From NCBI GenBank assembly GCA_025642075.2, contig JAODUO010000037.1, positions 632,001 through 696,000 of the forward strand: 64,000 nucleotides of DNA, given 5' to 3'. The stretch's first letter is position 1, and every line of letters begins with the position of its first letter. The position numbers were made by a program, and so were the translations under genes. Source of the stretch: Ridgeia piscesae (lineage: Eukaryota > Annelida > Polychaeta > Sabellida > Siboglinidae). Below the pieces are notes generated by a model. That model was not told where the DNA came from and did not search any database. It worked only from the letters and a program-made list of their open reading frames with translations. Shown here piece after piece: positions 25,901 through 37,870 of the stretch.

Positions 25901-28900
25901 AAGACGATGGGCCCAAAACACCTGGAGAATAACCATCAGGGAGAAATTGACACACCTCTATCATATAATTAAAGTTGATGATGTAGTGTAATGCTGAACT
26001 GGTTCCACCGTCCCCTTTATTTGTATTGACATTACCTGCACTTCAGAATTAAGATACATTTTACTTCTTTGAGTTTCATTATACAGTATATTTATATTTT
26101 ATGGCAATACTTACAGATTCACCGGCTCCTTGAGGTAGACTAGATACCATTGTCTCTGTCATTAGGTGTGTGAAGTTTGAGGAGAGCAATGACAAGACTC
26201 AGCTGATATTTGGGTCTCTGTCCATCCTGCAGGCGAAGGATGCAGTGTCTCTGCCGGTGAGTCCACCACCAGCAGCCAGACAGTGTCACCACTGACCTTG
26301 CCTCAGTCAGTTTGTCCACCTCCTGTAGCCAGACAGTGTCACCACTGACCTTGCCTCAGTCAGTTTGTCCACCACCTGCAGCCAGACAGTGTCACCACTG
26401 GCATTGCCTCAGTCAGTTTGTCCACCACCTGCAGCCAGACAGTGTCACCACTGACCTTGCCTCAGTCAGTTTGTCCACCACCTGTAGCCAGACAGTGTCA
26501 CCACTGACCTTGCCTCAGTCAGTTTGTCCACCACCTATAGCCAGACAGTGTCACCACTGACCTTGCCTCAGTCAGTTTGTCCACCACCTATAGCCAGACA
26601 GTGTCACCACTGACCTTGCCTCAGTCAGTTTGTCCACCATCTGTAGCCAGACAGTGTCACCACTGACCTTGCCTCAGTCAGTTTGTCCACCACCTGCAGC
26701 CAGACAGTGTCACCACTGCCATTGCCTCAGTCAGTTTGTCCACCACCTGCAGCCAGACAGTGTCACCACTGCCATTGCCTCAGTCAGTTTGTCCACCACC
26801 TGCAGCCAGACAGTGTCACCACTGCCATTGCCTCAGTCAGTTTGTCCACCTCCTGTAGCCAGACAGTGTCACCACTGACCTTGCCTCTGTCAGTTTGTCC
26901 ACCTCCTGTAGCCAGACAGTGTCACCACTGGCCTTGCCTCTGTCAGTTTGTCCACCTCCTGTAGCCAGACAGTGTCACCACTGCCATTGCCTCAGTCAGT
27001 TTGTCCACCACCTGCAGCCAGACAGTGTCACCACTGCCATTGCCTCAGTCAGTTTGTCCACCTCCTGTAGCCAGACAGTGTCACCACTGGCCTTGCCTCT
27101 GTCAGTTTGTCCACCACCTGCAGCCAGACAGTGTCACCACTGACCTTGCCTCAGTCAGTTTGTCCACCACCTGCAGCCAGACAGTGTCACCACTGGCAGT
27201 GCCTCAGTCAGTTTGTCCACCACCTGCAGCCAGACAGTGTCACCACTGACCTTGCCTCAGTCAGTTTGTCCACCACCTGTAGCCAGACAGTGTCACCACT
27301 GACCTTGCCTCAGTCAGTTTGTCCACCACCTATAGCCAGACAGTGTCACCACTGACCTTGCCTCAGTCAGTTTGTCCACCACCTATAGCCAGACAGTGTC
27401 ACCACTGACCTTGCCTCAGTCAGTTTGTCCACCACCTGCAGCCAGACAGTGTCACCACTGACCTTGCCTCAGTCAGTTTGTCCACCACCTGCAGCCAGAC
27501 AGTGTCACCACTGCCATTGCCTCAGTCAGTTTGTCCACCACCTGCAGCCAGACAGTGTCACCACTGACCTTGCCCCAGTCAGTTTGTCCACCACCTGCAG
27601 CCAGACAGTGTCACCACTGCCATTGCCTCAGTCAGTTTGTCCACCTCCTGTAGCCAGACAGTGTCACCACTGACCTTGCCTCAGTCAGTTTGTCCACCAC
27701 CTGCAGCCAGACAGTGTCACCACTGCCATTGCCTCAGTCAGTTTGTCCACCACCTGCAGCCAGACAGTGTCACCACTGCAATTGCCTCAGTCAGTTTGTC
27801 CACCTCCTGTAGCCAGACAGTGTCACCACTGACCTTGCCTCAGTCAGTTTGTCCACCACCTGCAGCCAGACAGTGTCACCACTGCCATTGCCTCAGTCAG
27901 TTTGTCCACCACCTGCAGCCAGACAGTGTCACCACTGCCATTGCCTCAGTCAGTTTGTCCACCACCTGCAGCCAGACAGTGTCACCACTGCCATTGCCTC
28001 AGTCAGTTTGTCCACCTCCTGTAGCCAGACAGTGTCACCACTGACCTTGCCTCAGTCAGTTTGTCCACCACCTGCAGCCCGACAGTGTCACCACTGCCAT
28101 TGCCTCAGTCAGTTTGTCCACCACCTGCAGCCAGACAGTGTCACCACTGGCAGTGCCTCAGTCAGTTTGTCCACCACCTGCAGCCAGACAGTGTCACCAC
28201 TGACCTTGCCTCAGTCAGTTTGTCCACCACCTGTAGCCAGACAGTGTCACCACTGACCTTGCCTCAGTCAGTTTGTCCACCACCTGCAGCCAGACAGTGT
28301 CACCACTGGCATTGCCTCAGTCAGTTTGTCCACCACCTGCAGCCAGACAGTGTCACCACTGCCATTGCCTCAGTCAGTTTGTCCACCACCTGCAGCCAGA
28401 CAGTGTCACCACTGGCAGTGCCTCAGTCAGTTTGTCCACCACCTGCAGCCAGACAGTGTCACCACTGACCTTGCCTCAGTCAGTTTGTCCACCACCTGTA
28501 GCCAGACAGTGTCACCACTGACCTTGCCTCAGTCAGTTTGTCCACCACCTGCAGCCAGACAGTGTCACCACTGGCATTGCCTCAGTCAGTTTGTCCACCA
28601 CCTGCAGCCAGACAGTGTCACCACTGCCATTGCCTCAGTCAGTTTGTCCACCACCTGCAGCCAGACAGTGTCACCACTGGCAGTGCCTCAGTCAGTTTGT
28701 CCACCACCTGCAGCCAGACAGTGCACCACTGACCTTGCCTCAGTCAGTTTGTCCACCACCTGTAGCCAGACAGTGTCACCACTGACCTTGCCTCAGTCAG
28801 TTTGTCCACCACCTGCAGCCAGACAGTGTCACCACTGCCATTGCCTCAGTCATTTTGTCCACCACCTGCAGCCAGACAGTGTCACCACTGACCTTGCCCC

Positions 28901-29872
28901 AGTCAGTTTGTCCACCACCTGCAGCCAGACAGTGTCACCACTGGCAGTGCCTCAGTCAGTTTGTCCACCACCTGCAGCCAGACAGTGTCACCACTGACCT
29001 TGCCTCAGTCAGTTTGTCCACCACCTGTAGCCAGACAGTGTCACCACTGACCTTGCCTCAGTCAGTTTGTCCACCACCTATAGCCAGACAGTGTCACCAC
29101 TGACCTTGCCTCAGTCAGTTTGTTCACCTCCTGTAGCCAGACAGTGTCACCACTGACCTTGCCTCAGTCAGTTTGTCCACCACCTGCAGCCAGACAGTGT
29201 CACCACTGGCCTTGCCTCAGTCAGTTTGTGTAGCAGTAGCATGGAGGAGTCAAGTTAGAATGAATGTAAACAGTTGTATGGGCAGAAGAACACACGTATA
29301 CATAAGACTTTACATTTCCCCTTTAGGTTGAAGGTTCAAGGGACTTATGGCATCAGTCTGTGCACAATACTTGTTTATTTGGTTATATCTTTCTGAAAGC
29401 CCGCAACACTGGTTAAAAATGTTTCAAATCTCATGTAACTTTTTCTCTAATTTTGCGTAGTTGTCTCTTAGTATACAAAGATAGTACACACACCATTTTT
29501 ATTTGATTGAATGTTCCTATGGGTACCTCAGCAGGGCCTCCCAAAAAGCTACATGTCCACATTTTGCCGGTGCCTGCCTGGACAGGCTGAGAGACAACAC
29601 TTGTGTGTTCAAGACTGCCTCACTGAACCCATCTGTCAAGGACTGACAGGGCCTCTTGGTCCATTTTTATTTAACGCATTTATGATTTGTACAGTATATT
29701 TGTTCCAGCCATTTATTTACCTTGAATGGTCTTATGCATGAACTAGAATGTACGTGTTGTGGTTGATCTAACAACACATGCTGGTTGTCATGGTGATTTG
29801 TTACAGAGTCTGAACATGATGGTGCTACTTGACTTAAGCAACAGCCTGGTCCTCTACAGTGGAATGAGAAAG
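16920..29872 (+). CDS. ANAPC1: Anaphase-promoting complex subunit 1 (APC1), N-terminal twelve exons
   Basis: APC1 is the largest scaffold subunit of the APC/C ubiquitin ligase, which drives mitotic exit. Twelve coding exons read in phase: 16920-17084, 17935-18084, 18573-18636, 19265-19371, 22304-22395, 22762-22841, 23516-23661, 24300-24535, 25064-25273, 25549-25647, 26166-26256 and 29807-29872. They give about 500 residues with conserved blocks in family order: QEFIPYGR, ESWQL, EELYVSGQTVVWS, DGKDYITSLPFQ, GLLFER, FSMLHPLDE, SLVMTYD, CIDHLWTET, KDLCGQQYLCY, CVKFEESNDKTQLIFGS and LVLYSG. The Ser-rich exon 8 corresponds to the phosphorylated loop. The start at 16920 fits because the family's conserved block begins four residues later. 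All introns are GT-AG and no stops or frameshifts occur. The family is usually near 1900 residues, and the remaining exons were not found in the following 34 kb. Confidence 0.93.
17395..17900 (-). mobile_element. LINE reverse-transcriptase 3' fragment in ANAPC1 intron 1
   Basis: The minus-strand frame at 17755-17495 reads ISHVSAKIIGLPTPKLSEI and ends SRSFVPVAIRILN, the typical terminal pattern of CR1/L2-group reverse transcriptase proteins. Upstream domains are missing, so it is a 5'-truncated copy. Confidence 0.75.
18199..18406 (+). mobile_element. hAT-type MITE, copy 1 (internally deleted)
   Basis: It shares its sequence with copies at 48732, 51161 and 63344, but is about 80 bases shorter through an internal deletion after 'cactcactttt'. 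Termini fit the family inverted repeat GGCTTTATGCAGGA/ctctgcataaagct. Flanking octamers tttgaaac and tttagaac are a decayed 8-bp duplication. It lies in ANAPC1 intron 2. Confidence 0.8.
19609..21824 (+). mobile_element. Pogo/Tigger-like DNA transposon, decayed
   Basis: It lies in ANAPC1 intron 4. The plus strand codes, with frame breaks, for a CENP-B-type DNA-binding domain (RRLIAWLKESRTEG, then FKASSGWLVSFK, 20065-20215). A DDE transposase part follows: IYNMDGRPMKFYMP near 20345, then an IHGC block near 20520. The tail reads LAPVVQPLDDNISRP near 21145-21190 and ends in the acidic stretch DVSDSDNSDADSEDA (21436-21480). The ends CTGTAAATCC and GGATTTACAA are inverted and flanked by TA (19607-19608 and 21825-21826), as expected for a pogo element. 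Stops and gaps show that the copy is dead. Confidence 0.85.
20790..20930 (+). mobile_element. SINE fragment inside the pogo-like element
   Basis: It carries the phrases 'ctggttcaagtg', 'gtgaagactgaagtcgataat', also found in diverged form at 14580-14690. It interrupts the transposase region, so it inserted after the transposon. Confidence 0.5.
24169..24242 (+). repeat. 12-bp tandem repeat, about six units
   Basis: The unit gagtgattgatc is repeated head to tail about six times, the outer units being degenerate, in ANAPC1 intron 7, about 60 bases before exon 8. Confidence 0.9.
26257..29229 (+). repeat. 53-bp minisatellite, about 56 units, in ANAPC1 intron 11
   Basis: Units follow the pattern caccactgaccttgcctcag, then tcagtttgtccacc, then acctgcagccagacagtg. 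They differ at a few fixed sites: gacctt/gccatt/ggcatt/ggcagt/ggcctt, and ctgcagcc/ctgtagcc/ctatagcc. The first unit includes the intron's own donor, gtgagtccaccacc. Because 53 is not a multiple of three, each frame cycles, giving overlapping phantom reading frames of 82, 135 and 223 residues that are not genes. From about 28080 the units form a higher-order block of five (265 bp). Confidence 0.97.
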
Positions 29873-30164
29873 GTGTGGTGACTTTATCCACATGCATCCG
29901 CTGTCAAATGACTTGTCAAAGACTAGCAGGCAACTGTCCATAACAAAACCCTGGGAAAAACTGGGACACTTCTCAAAGTCCTGAGTTACTAAGTTGCATT
30001 GTCCAGTTTCTGTCTAAGACAAAAACCTGGCTGTGGATGACCCGTTGTGCAGCTCCAGTGATGTGATCTATCATATTTTGGTTGTGCAAAATAAAAATAT
30101 ATTATTTAGGAAGATATCGTAGCTTCTCTTTGAATTTCTAATTTCAGCTGTAGCTTGATTAAGT

Positions 30165-32290
30165 GCTTTTTATAAATGCTATAGTCTTCTTCACTTCTCC
30201 AGTATGTCTACATGTCTTCCACATCATTTGCTTGTACTTGATTTTTCTAATGGCTTCCTTCTATAAGTGTTTCTTCTTTGACCGTTTCCCCTGTTTTTTC
30301 AAGGGACAAATTTGTCAACGACACAGTCAATTTCACTCTTTAAAATATTCCAGCATTCTGTTGCTGTCTTATTCTTCAGTGTGTTATTCCAGTCTATCTT
30401 TGCTAAATATTCCCTCATGTCCTTATATCTTCCTTTGTGAATTTTTTTCCTGTACCTTATTTTTCTATTCCGTTCTCCCTTTACCTTGATGATAAAATGT
30501 ATCTGGTTGTGATCACTACACCTATGCTCACATATCTTGACATTATCAACAAATTCCTCTGTGAGCTCAATACTATGTCTAACACGTTCTCGCCCCTGGT
30601 TGCTTCTAACACATGTTGAGAAAGGAAACTATCTTGTACTAAATTTAAAAAAAACTCTTGATCCTCTCTCCCGGTACTCTGTAGAGATGTCCACTGTATA
30701 TGCCCATGGTTAAAATCCCCGTATAATAATACAGTCCCGTTTATTCACTTTGATAGCGTTATGCATTTTTTCATTCTCTTCCATGCTTATGTTTGAACTC
30801 CGATACACTAACAACAGTTAATGTTGGCTTTCCTGTAACTATGTTACACCAGACAGCCTCTTCACATTCTGCTTCTTTTCTAATTTTATTTCATAAGCTT
30901 GGATGAATTCTTTAATATAAATAACTCCGCCTTCCCTTCTTCCTAATCTATCTTTCCAAAATTACATACCCCGTCATTCCTAATTCGGCATCTAATATCG
31001 GTGGTGGCTCAAGATTCAGTTATACCTATAATGGGAGGGTCAATATCTTCTACCATAATGTTTAGTTTATTTCTTTTAAACAAACAACCTTTATAACCAA
31101 ATTCCGTAGCTTTCCAGGCTGTTCTTTGCTGATGTCTTTTGCTATATTTATCTATGCCTTAGTATTTGGCTTCTCGGTGTATCCCCCTGCGAAACTAGTT
31201 TAAAAAGTTGCAACCTGTTCCATTATTCATCGATCGAAGAAGGTCCGGAGAACACTGCTGCGCTCTTTCCGCTTAGATGGAGGCCATCTCTCATAAACAT
31301 GTCTTCTTTACCAACAAAATATCCTCACAAATCTACAAATCCAACTCCTTCTTCTTCACACATCTGCTCTAATAGTCCGTTCCTCTTGCAATTTCTAAAT
31401 GTTGTTCCCCTCATCACTGGCAAGATCCCTGAGAGTATGATCTGTTCAACTCTCGTCTTCTTCAGTGTCTCTACCAACTCCTCTGTAACTCTTTACTATC
31501 CTGGTTGTTCCATCCCTGTCTGCATTGTTCGTCCCTACATGTACTAATATAGACCCCCTTGGCCATGCCCCAAAACGTTCTCTACCCGTTCAGTCACATG
31601 CTCTATCCTAGCCCCCGGAAGACAAACAACGTCTTCTCCTTTGCTTAATGTCCTGTCTATCTTTCGCAAAATGGAGTCTCCCATAAATACCCTTTCTGTT
31701 CTCAATGCCCCCTCTATCACTGCGAGTAGCTGCTCCGTTTTGCATCTCCCTGGTTGCTGACTTTTCCCCCCGCCGCTTTCTCTGTTGTTCTTCTTTCCTG
31801 TCTCTTTTCTTCCTGTCATCGTCCTTGTTATTGACTTCCGTTTGGTCACATCACCTCTCACTTCCTTTCTTCCATTCGTCTTACCTCCTGTCGTATCTAC
31901 TTCTCTCATCTCCTGTCCCCTTGTCCCTCCCTCCTTCTCTACTGTCACTTTCTCCCCTGTCACCTTCCTGCATGTCATATGTTTCCTGTTGTTCTTTCTC
32001 CATTTGTTGTCCTTGCAATCACCCTCCCTCCACTCTGCATCCCCTTCACAATATCCGTTGGCCTAGCTAACTCTGCTGTCAGACAGTCCACTTTCCAACA
32101 CCCTAAACAATGGAACGTAAACCCTTCCTCCGTTGTTCTGACCAAGTTTTTCCCCACCCCGATACGGCAAAATCCACCAAGCTGTGGCAGTGGTTACACA
32201 CCATGTGCCTCCTCTGCCTTCACTTGCCGCTTGCCAGGTGCCATATTACGATTTGTCAAATCAACTCTCTCTTAGTTTAAACCAACGTAG
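30165..32290 (-). mobile_element. CR1-like LINE 5' half: esterase-type ORF1 plus endonuclease start
   Basis: On the minus strand ORF1 runs from about 32280 to 31400. It has a short Cys-containing N-terminus, a Lys/Glu/Thr-rich middle, and an SGNH-hydrolase-like block VFMGDSILRKIDR (GDSILR at 31664-31681) followed by CLPGARIEHV. This is the ORF1 esterase type known from CR1-group LINEs. Further along, ORF2 begins with an APE endonuclease, seen as a GDFN box followed by HGHIQW near 30700 and an SDHN-like box near 30510. The reverse transcriptase is absent below 30165. Frameshifts break both frames. Confidence 0.75.
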
Positions 32291-32680
32291 TCTTTAGAAG
32301 ACTGTTTATTTATTGTGTACAGCAACTGGAAACTTTATGTTATAAACAACTACTACCTATGCTACCATGAACAATAAGCTTAGTCTGTATTGGTACCGTT
32401 CCCTAGCGGAAACGCTGGACACTACCTATATAAACAAACAAAATACTTGTTACACGCTTGTTTATTTTTAATAACAATGATACATATTCACAGTTTTATC
32501 TTACATATGTGGTTGTTACTTATTGCTTTATCTCTTATATACTATATCAAATAAAGAGATTTGCTCAATCTTGTTTACAATTTGTCGAAGCCTAGATTAC
32601 CCTTTTATCACCCACTATACTAATCTGTTCAAAAATACTGTTAACTAACAAACTTTAACCAAAACTACTACTCAATATAT

Positions 32681-32806
32681 GTTTTTCAAATTTTATACAC
32701 CACCAATTTCAAACCTCTACATTCACCAATTCTATTTCCGCTTGTTTTTCAAATTGTATACACCACCAATTTCAAACCTCTACATCTGCCAATTTTCCCG
32801 CCAGAA
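32681..32806 (+). repeat. 63-bp tandem duplication
   Basis: The stretch beginning gtttttcaaattttatacac at 32681 recurs at 32744 with few changes. The surrounding 32290-33420 holds no gene I can support and may include 5' untranslated parts of neighbouring LINEs. Confidence 0.8.
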
Positions 32807-33419
32807 TAATAATGAGGATGAGACAGCCAATAGGGCAGAGTTTCAGAGAATGGTTGGCTGGAGTACGGATAGTAACATGGAATTGAATATCCTAATTTCT
32901 TAAAGACAAAGGAGATGATAACTAACTTTAGAAGGAAGAAGACACGAATCCGTCCCATTCAAGAAATGGCGTTCAATAAACAATAGCCGCTAGAGGGTTG
33001 CCCTCAACCTCGAACAGTGACCTATACGTGCCGCCATTTCGCAACTAATACGGCAACAGTATATGCTCCGCGACTGTATTTTCGTCCAATTCCGTAATTC
33101 TGATAGTCCGCAGCGACGCCTATCGAGGCTATTGGAACCTTCTTCTCGTGAGTTCCGGTTAGCAGTCAAACTTGGCGTCGTCTCTGGTTACGGTTTTGAT
33201 TCCAAACATTTTACACGTAATATTTGTGTTTTGACCATCACAATATCAACCAATATACCGATGGTGAATGTACGTTATATTTAAAGTCGATCGGTTATGT
33301 TTCGGTATCTATCTGTATCTGTATTTGTAGGTGACAAAATGTCGGGACACATCACCCAGTGCGCATGGTGGGTCGTCTGACTTAATTGTTAAAATGTTGG
33401 ATTAAATTATTTTGAAATG

Positions 33420-34025
33420 AGTTTAGTGATTTATTTGTGACAGTATTTGGGGGCAGAGAATTCCATTCTTTAATTGTGTTTTGGAGGAGCTGTTTCCAAA
33501 TATGTTTGCAGAGTATTTAATTTGCAAGAACTGACTGTCATGTTACGTGAGGATATACTGTTGTGACGGATATAGTGATCTAGCGGGATATCTATAAGGT
33601 TATGTTCCATCCTGTATATTATGCTAACTCTTTAAAAAGAATTATTCTTGTTTGGAGAGTGTCCCACTGGAGGTCTTTAAGAAGTTGAGATACTGTTCCT
33701 GGCTCTCTAGAATAGCTTTGTGTACAAAATCTAGCAGCTTGTCTTTGGATTCTTTCTAAAAAAGTTTTAATATGTTTTAGGCAGTGTGGATCCCATGATG
33801 TTGACTCACATTCAAATATTGGTCGGACAAGGATTGTGTAGGCTATAGACTTAATGTGGGTTGGGCATTTATTTAGATTTCTCCTAATGACTCCTAGTTT
33901 CTGTTGTGCTTTCCTAACGACTGAGTTGCATAGTGCTGTCCAATGTAATGTGTCTGATATTTGTACGCCAAGATAACAATGTGATTGATGCGCTTCAAAA
34001 TGGCTGCCGACGTGTGACATCTTTC
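33420..34025 (-). mobile_element. CR1-like LINE reverse-transcriptase C-terminal fragment
   Basis: The minus frame 34020-33619 reads CYLGVQISDTLHW, KAQQKLGVIRRNL, AYTILVRPIFE, SWDPHC, FLERIQRQAARF and LQWDTLQTR. These are the ordered conserved blocks of the thumb and C-terminal region of this LINE group. The 5' side is cut at about 34025, where a different LINE begins on the opposite strand. Confidence 0.88.
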
Positions 34026-34365
34026 GACCGAGGGAACAAATTTACTATTTTATGACGAATTTGCTTAAGGTAATTATACCTCATCATGCCTAAACGTCGA
34101 GGAAACAACGCTTCGGACACCACAGAAATAGGACCAAAAACAAGACGCCTACTGTGCTCAACCCAAAGGCTCTCACTGATAAACTGGACACATTAACTGA
34201 AAAATATCATAGCGTAACGAACGGTTGGAAACGAAAGACAAGTATATTGCTGCTCTAGAGGCAAGATGGTCCTCATGTGAGGCTGATCTTGATCAACTAG
34301 AACAGTATTCACGGCGAACCAATCTACGATTCTTCGGAATCCCTGAGTTAGAGATGGAGGAATAA
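34026..34365 (+). mobile_element. LINE ORF1 fragment, + strand
   Basis: After a 5'-UTR-like start, MPKRRGNNASDT opens at 34086. After one frame change the sequence reads DQLEQYSRRTNLRFFGIPE near 34290-34350, the coiled-coil end typical of LINE ORF1 proteins. It is cut at 34365 by the 3' end of the next element, which lies in the opposite orientation. Confidence 0.7.
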
Positions 34366-37300
34366 TAATAATAACTTCTTATGCGCCAATATCCTCGAAG
34401 ATCAAGCTCAGTGGCGCGACAAAACCAAGGGGTTAAGCAATTGGGTAAACGTAGAACAGTGCGTGAGTCGTTGATGGATTGACGAAGGTTCTAGGAAGCT
34501 AAGGAGGATAGGCAGCATTAAAGAGATATGTTTTTAGACGTCGACGGAAGGAAACTATATTACCTTCCGACTTGACACTGACAGGAAGCGAATTCCACAG
34601 AGTTGGTGCAGCAACCGAGAAAGCTCTGGTCCCAGCCTTCGTCTTAACCCGATGGATGTAAAGTGGGTTACTACTGGTTGAGCGTAGCTCTCTGAAATTC
34701 CTTGCTGGACTTAGCATTGAGTTTAGATATGTTGGTTGTTTAGATGCGAGTTTATGATAGGATATTGTGCAAATCTTGAAAATAATGCGATAATGCACAT
34801 GGAGCCAGTGCAGTAATTTTAGAATCGGCACCTGAGCGAGAAAACGAGGAGAACGCGTAACTACCTTTACAAGAAGTCCTGGGACACGGTAGTTTGCATC
34901 CTTGTTCCGTAGTATTCCAAAGGAGAGAATTGTAGCATTGGTTCAAATGATTAGAGCTTCTGTCACGGTGGTTTTAGCTACAGAAAGTGATACAAATCTG
35001 CAATACGATGAAGATCACGGATATGGTAGAAACAGCAACGGCATGTTTTTGATATGCTGTTTGAAATTGAAGCTTTCGTCAAAGCTAACTCCGAGATTTG
35101 AAACTGAGGGGTTGGTGCTACTCGATTTAGGAGTTATGTAAGTCGGGAAAAAGCCGCCGAGTTTTGCACGCCGTTACGGTACCAATGATGATAAATTCGG
35201 TCTTGTTTGCATTTAACTTTAATTTACTATTTTTCATCCAATCGAAGGGAGACATTTTGGAGACAATCCCTGAGCTGGTACAGGAGCGGCAAGCATCTGG
35301 TGTAGTCAACGAAATGCAGATTTGGATGTCATCGGCATAAAGGTGATGATCCAAGTTGTGCCCTTGGATAACAGAGTTTAAAGGTGTATGTATAAAGTGA
35401 AAAGCAAAGACCCAAAAACAGAACCCTGTGGGACACACATGACGTGGGCAACATGTCTGAAAAGTAGTTACTCATTTTAATGGCTTGCTGTCTGTCGGTA
35501 AGATATGAAGTAAACCAGCTCAGGGCTGTGCTAGATATGCCGTACCATGTTGATAGACGTGTAATGAGAATATTGTGGTCGATGGTGTCGAAAGCGCGGA
35601 TAAGGCAAGCAGGGTCAGGGCGGTAATGTTTTCATTGTCGATGTTGAGGTTATCATTGTGTACTTTTAAAAGAGCAGTTTCTGTAGAATGAAGTTGTTTA
35701 TATGCAGACTGCGACACATTGGATAGACCATTTTTGTAGATGTGAGATCTGAGACGATTAGCTACAACCTTTTCAACTATTTTTGAGATGAAACTTAGGT
35801 TGGAAATAGGTCTGTAACTGTTTAATTCTTCTTTAGGCAGAGTTGGTTTCTTAAGAACTGGATTAACGAGGGCACATTTAAAATCGTCAGGGAAAAAGCC
35901 GTAGCATAAAGATGCATTTATGATGTCTGTTATTGGTTTAATCAATACGTCAATGCATGCTTTCAGTAGTATGGTGGGGATTGGATCAAGGTCACAGAAT
36001 CGACATGATTATTTTTCTCACTTCAGTAGTTGTAGCTGGTTCAAACGATGCAAGTTGAAAATTTAGTTGTGGAAAGTCTGCATGAACCGTGTCCGGAGTA
36101 TGACCTGTGAAAGTTGATTGTTTAACGCTAATTTTGTCTTTAAGATGACTCGAAAAAGCGTTATACAATGACTTGATTGATGCATGAGTTGGTAGAGAAG
36201 GAGCAGGCCGCCTGTGTAAGATTTTATTGTTGCATTCCCATAGCTGTTTTGGCGTAGCATAGTTTGTTGATACCATGTTCTCATAATAATGCGACTTTGC
36301 CTTTGATATTTCTCGGTTGCATAGATGACATTGCCGTGTATAGCGTGATCTGTCTAAGGATGAACGAGATTTACGCCACACACGTTCCAAATAACGACGG
36401 CGCTGTTTAGATTTGATTATTTCCGGGGTCGTCCAGGGAGCTGGCGGTTTTTGCGACACAGATTCAGTTTTAATGGGTGCATGTTTGTCAAGCAATGTTT
36501 TAAGTATTTGATGGTACTGTTTGTACAATTCTGATAAATGTTCTCTGGGATGTGTGACGAGGTTGGACGTGGTGATATCAGCCATAAATGCTGCAATGTT
36601 GATACTGTGAAAGGCTCTGTAAAACACATTATGTTTGGACACGGCAGGGGCTGTACGAACTTTAAGATTAGCAATTACTGTATTGTGGTCAGACAAGCCA
36701 TCTACAACTGTGGGTGTCTGGATGTTTTTACAAGAGGAGCGAGTTATTTTGATGTCGAGCCAATGGCCAATAAAATGAAATGTACATGTTGTGTTGTGTC
36801 AATGATGTTAGAACAACAATAAACGTAAATCAAATCTGTGGGCCTGAGATTGCTCAACAATATAAACATCTGAGGTATGGTTACAACATTTACCAAAAGA
36901 TCCTGGAACTGAAAAAAAAATTAGCTGAATGACCTGGAGAGCGATAAATGCAAATGAAATGACCAGGAAACAGGAATTTGATATGTTCAGACATTGACTC
37001 AAAGGTGGTATAGATAGGGCTGGGCTGAAGGTTTACTTAAAACTGTTTTGAAACAAGAAAACCATCACCACCACCTCGACCAACTGGTCAATGGTGGAAG
37101 ACGTAACCCTGAGGGGAAATGTCGCAATACATGAGGCTGTGTCATGGGGTCTGAGCCAGGTCTCAGTGACAGCAAGAATGTTTTTGAAATTATAAGATCA
37201 GTGAGACAGGCAGTTTTATCACGAATGGAACGAATGTTAGTGGTGGCCAGGCGAATGTTGTGCCTGACCACTGGTCCAGGATTTAGACTTACATCACCAG

Positions 37301-37560
37301 CTAGCAGCAGGATCAATGCCAATTTAAATGTTGGCGTGGAACGGGGGATTGGCAGTAATTGTCGGTTGAAACAGAGATTAAGGCATGGCGGACTATGTAG
37401 ATATGTTAATGATTCTTGTGTGCTTATATATTTTGAGGGCGTTGAGATGACATTGACCAGTGCGCCATTTTGTACAAAGGAAAAATCATGGCTTCTAGAA
37501 GCTGCAGAACAGAAAAAAAACACTGAATAAAACAGTGGTGACATTTGACAAAATCTCTCA
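34366..37560 (-). mobile_element. CR1-like LINE with a 2A-like motif, near full length but broken
   Basis: Minus-strand order: a hydrophobic N-terminus and a 2A-like peptide LLLAGDVSLNPGP (core 37272-37298), then the endonuclease start TTNIRSIRDKTACL. Next come the endonuclease/linker (36696-35992), fingers of the reverse transcriptase with SYRPISNLSFISKIVEKV (35860-35770), YADD (35328-35339) and the tail TKAGTRAFSVAAPTLWNSLP (34640-34560). The 3' end abuts (AAT)n near 34362, the kind of short-repeat tail these LINEs have. Frameshifts interrupt it at several points. The 2A-like motif is known to cause ribosome skipping in related elements; here the usual Glu of DVExNPGP is Ser. Confidence 0.9.
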
Positions 37561-37870
37561 AGTTGTAAAATTAGTGTATCATAAAATAGTAAGAGCTTGA
37601 GAACAATCAGATGTTATAAAATAGTGTAAATGTCCCAATGCGCGGTATGGGTCAACAGCATTAAAACTTAATAAAATTATAAATAAATAGATGAGAGGTC
37701 ACACTGATTATAAAATTGTGTTGACCTTAAATCAGCCTACTTCTCAAATATAAAACAATATTATATATAACCAGTTGTTAAATAAAAATGATATGTATAT
37801 AAAATAAAGCATTGAAACATATCACATAGACATAATCAAGTTGATACAATAATCTATTTAAAAGGCTAAA

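Noticed and set aside
26312..29103. Series of 82-, 135- and 223-residue frames
   Set aside because: Shadows of the 53-bp tandem repeat inside an APC1 intron.
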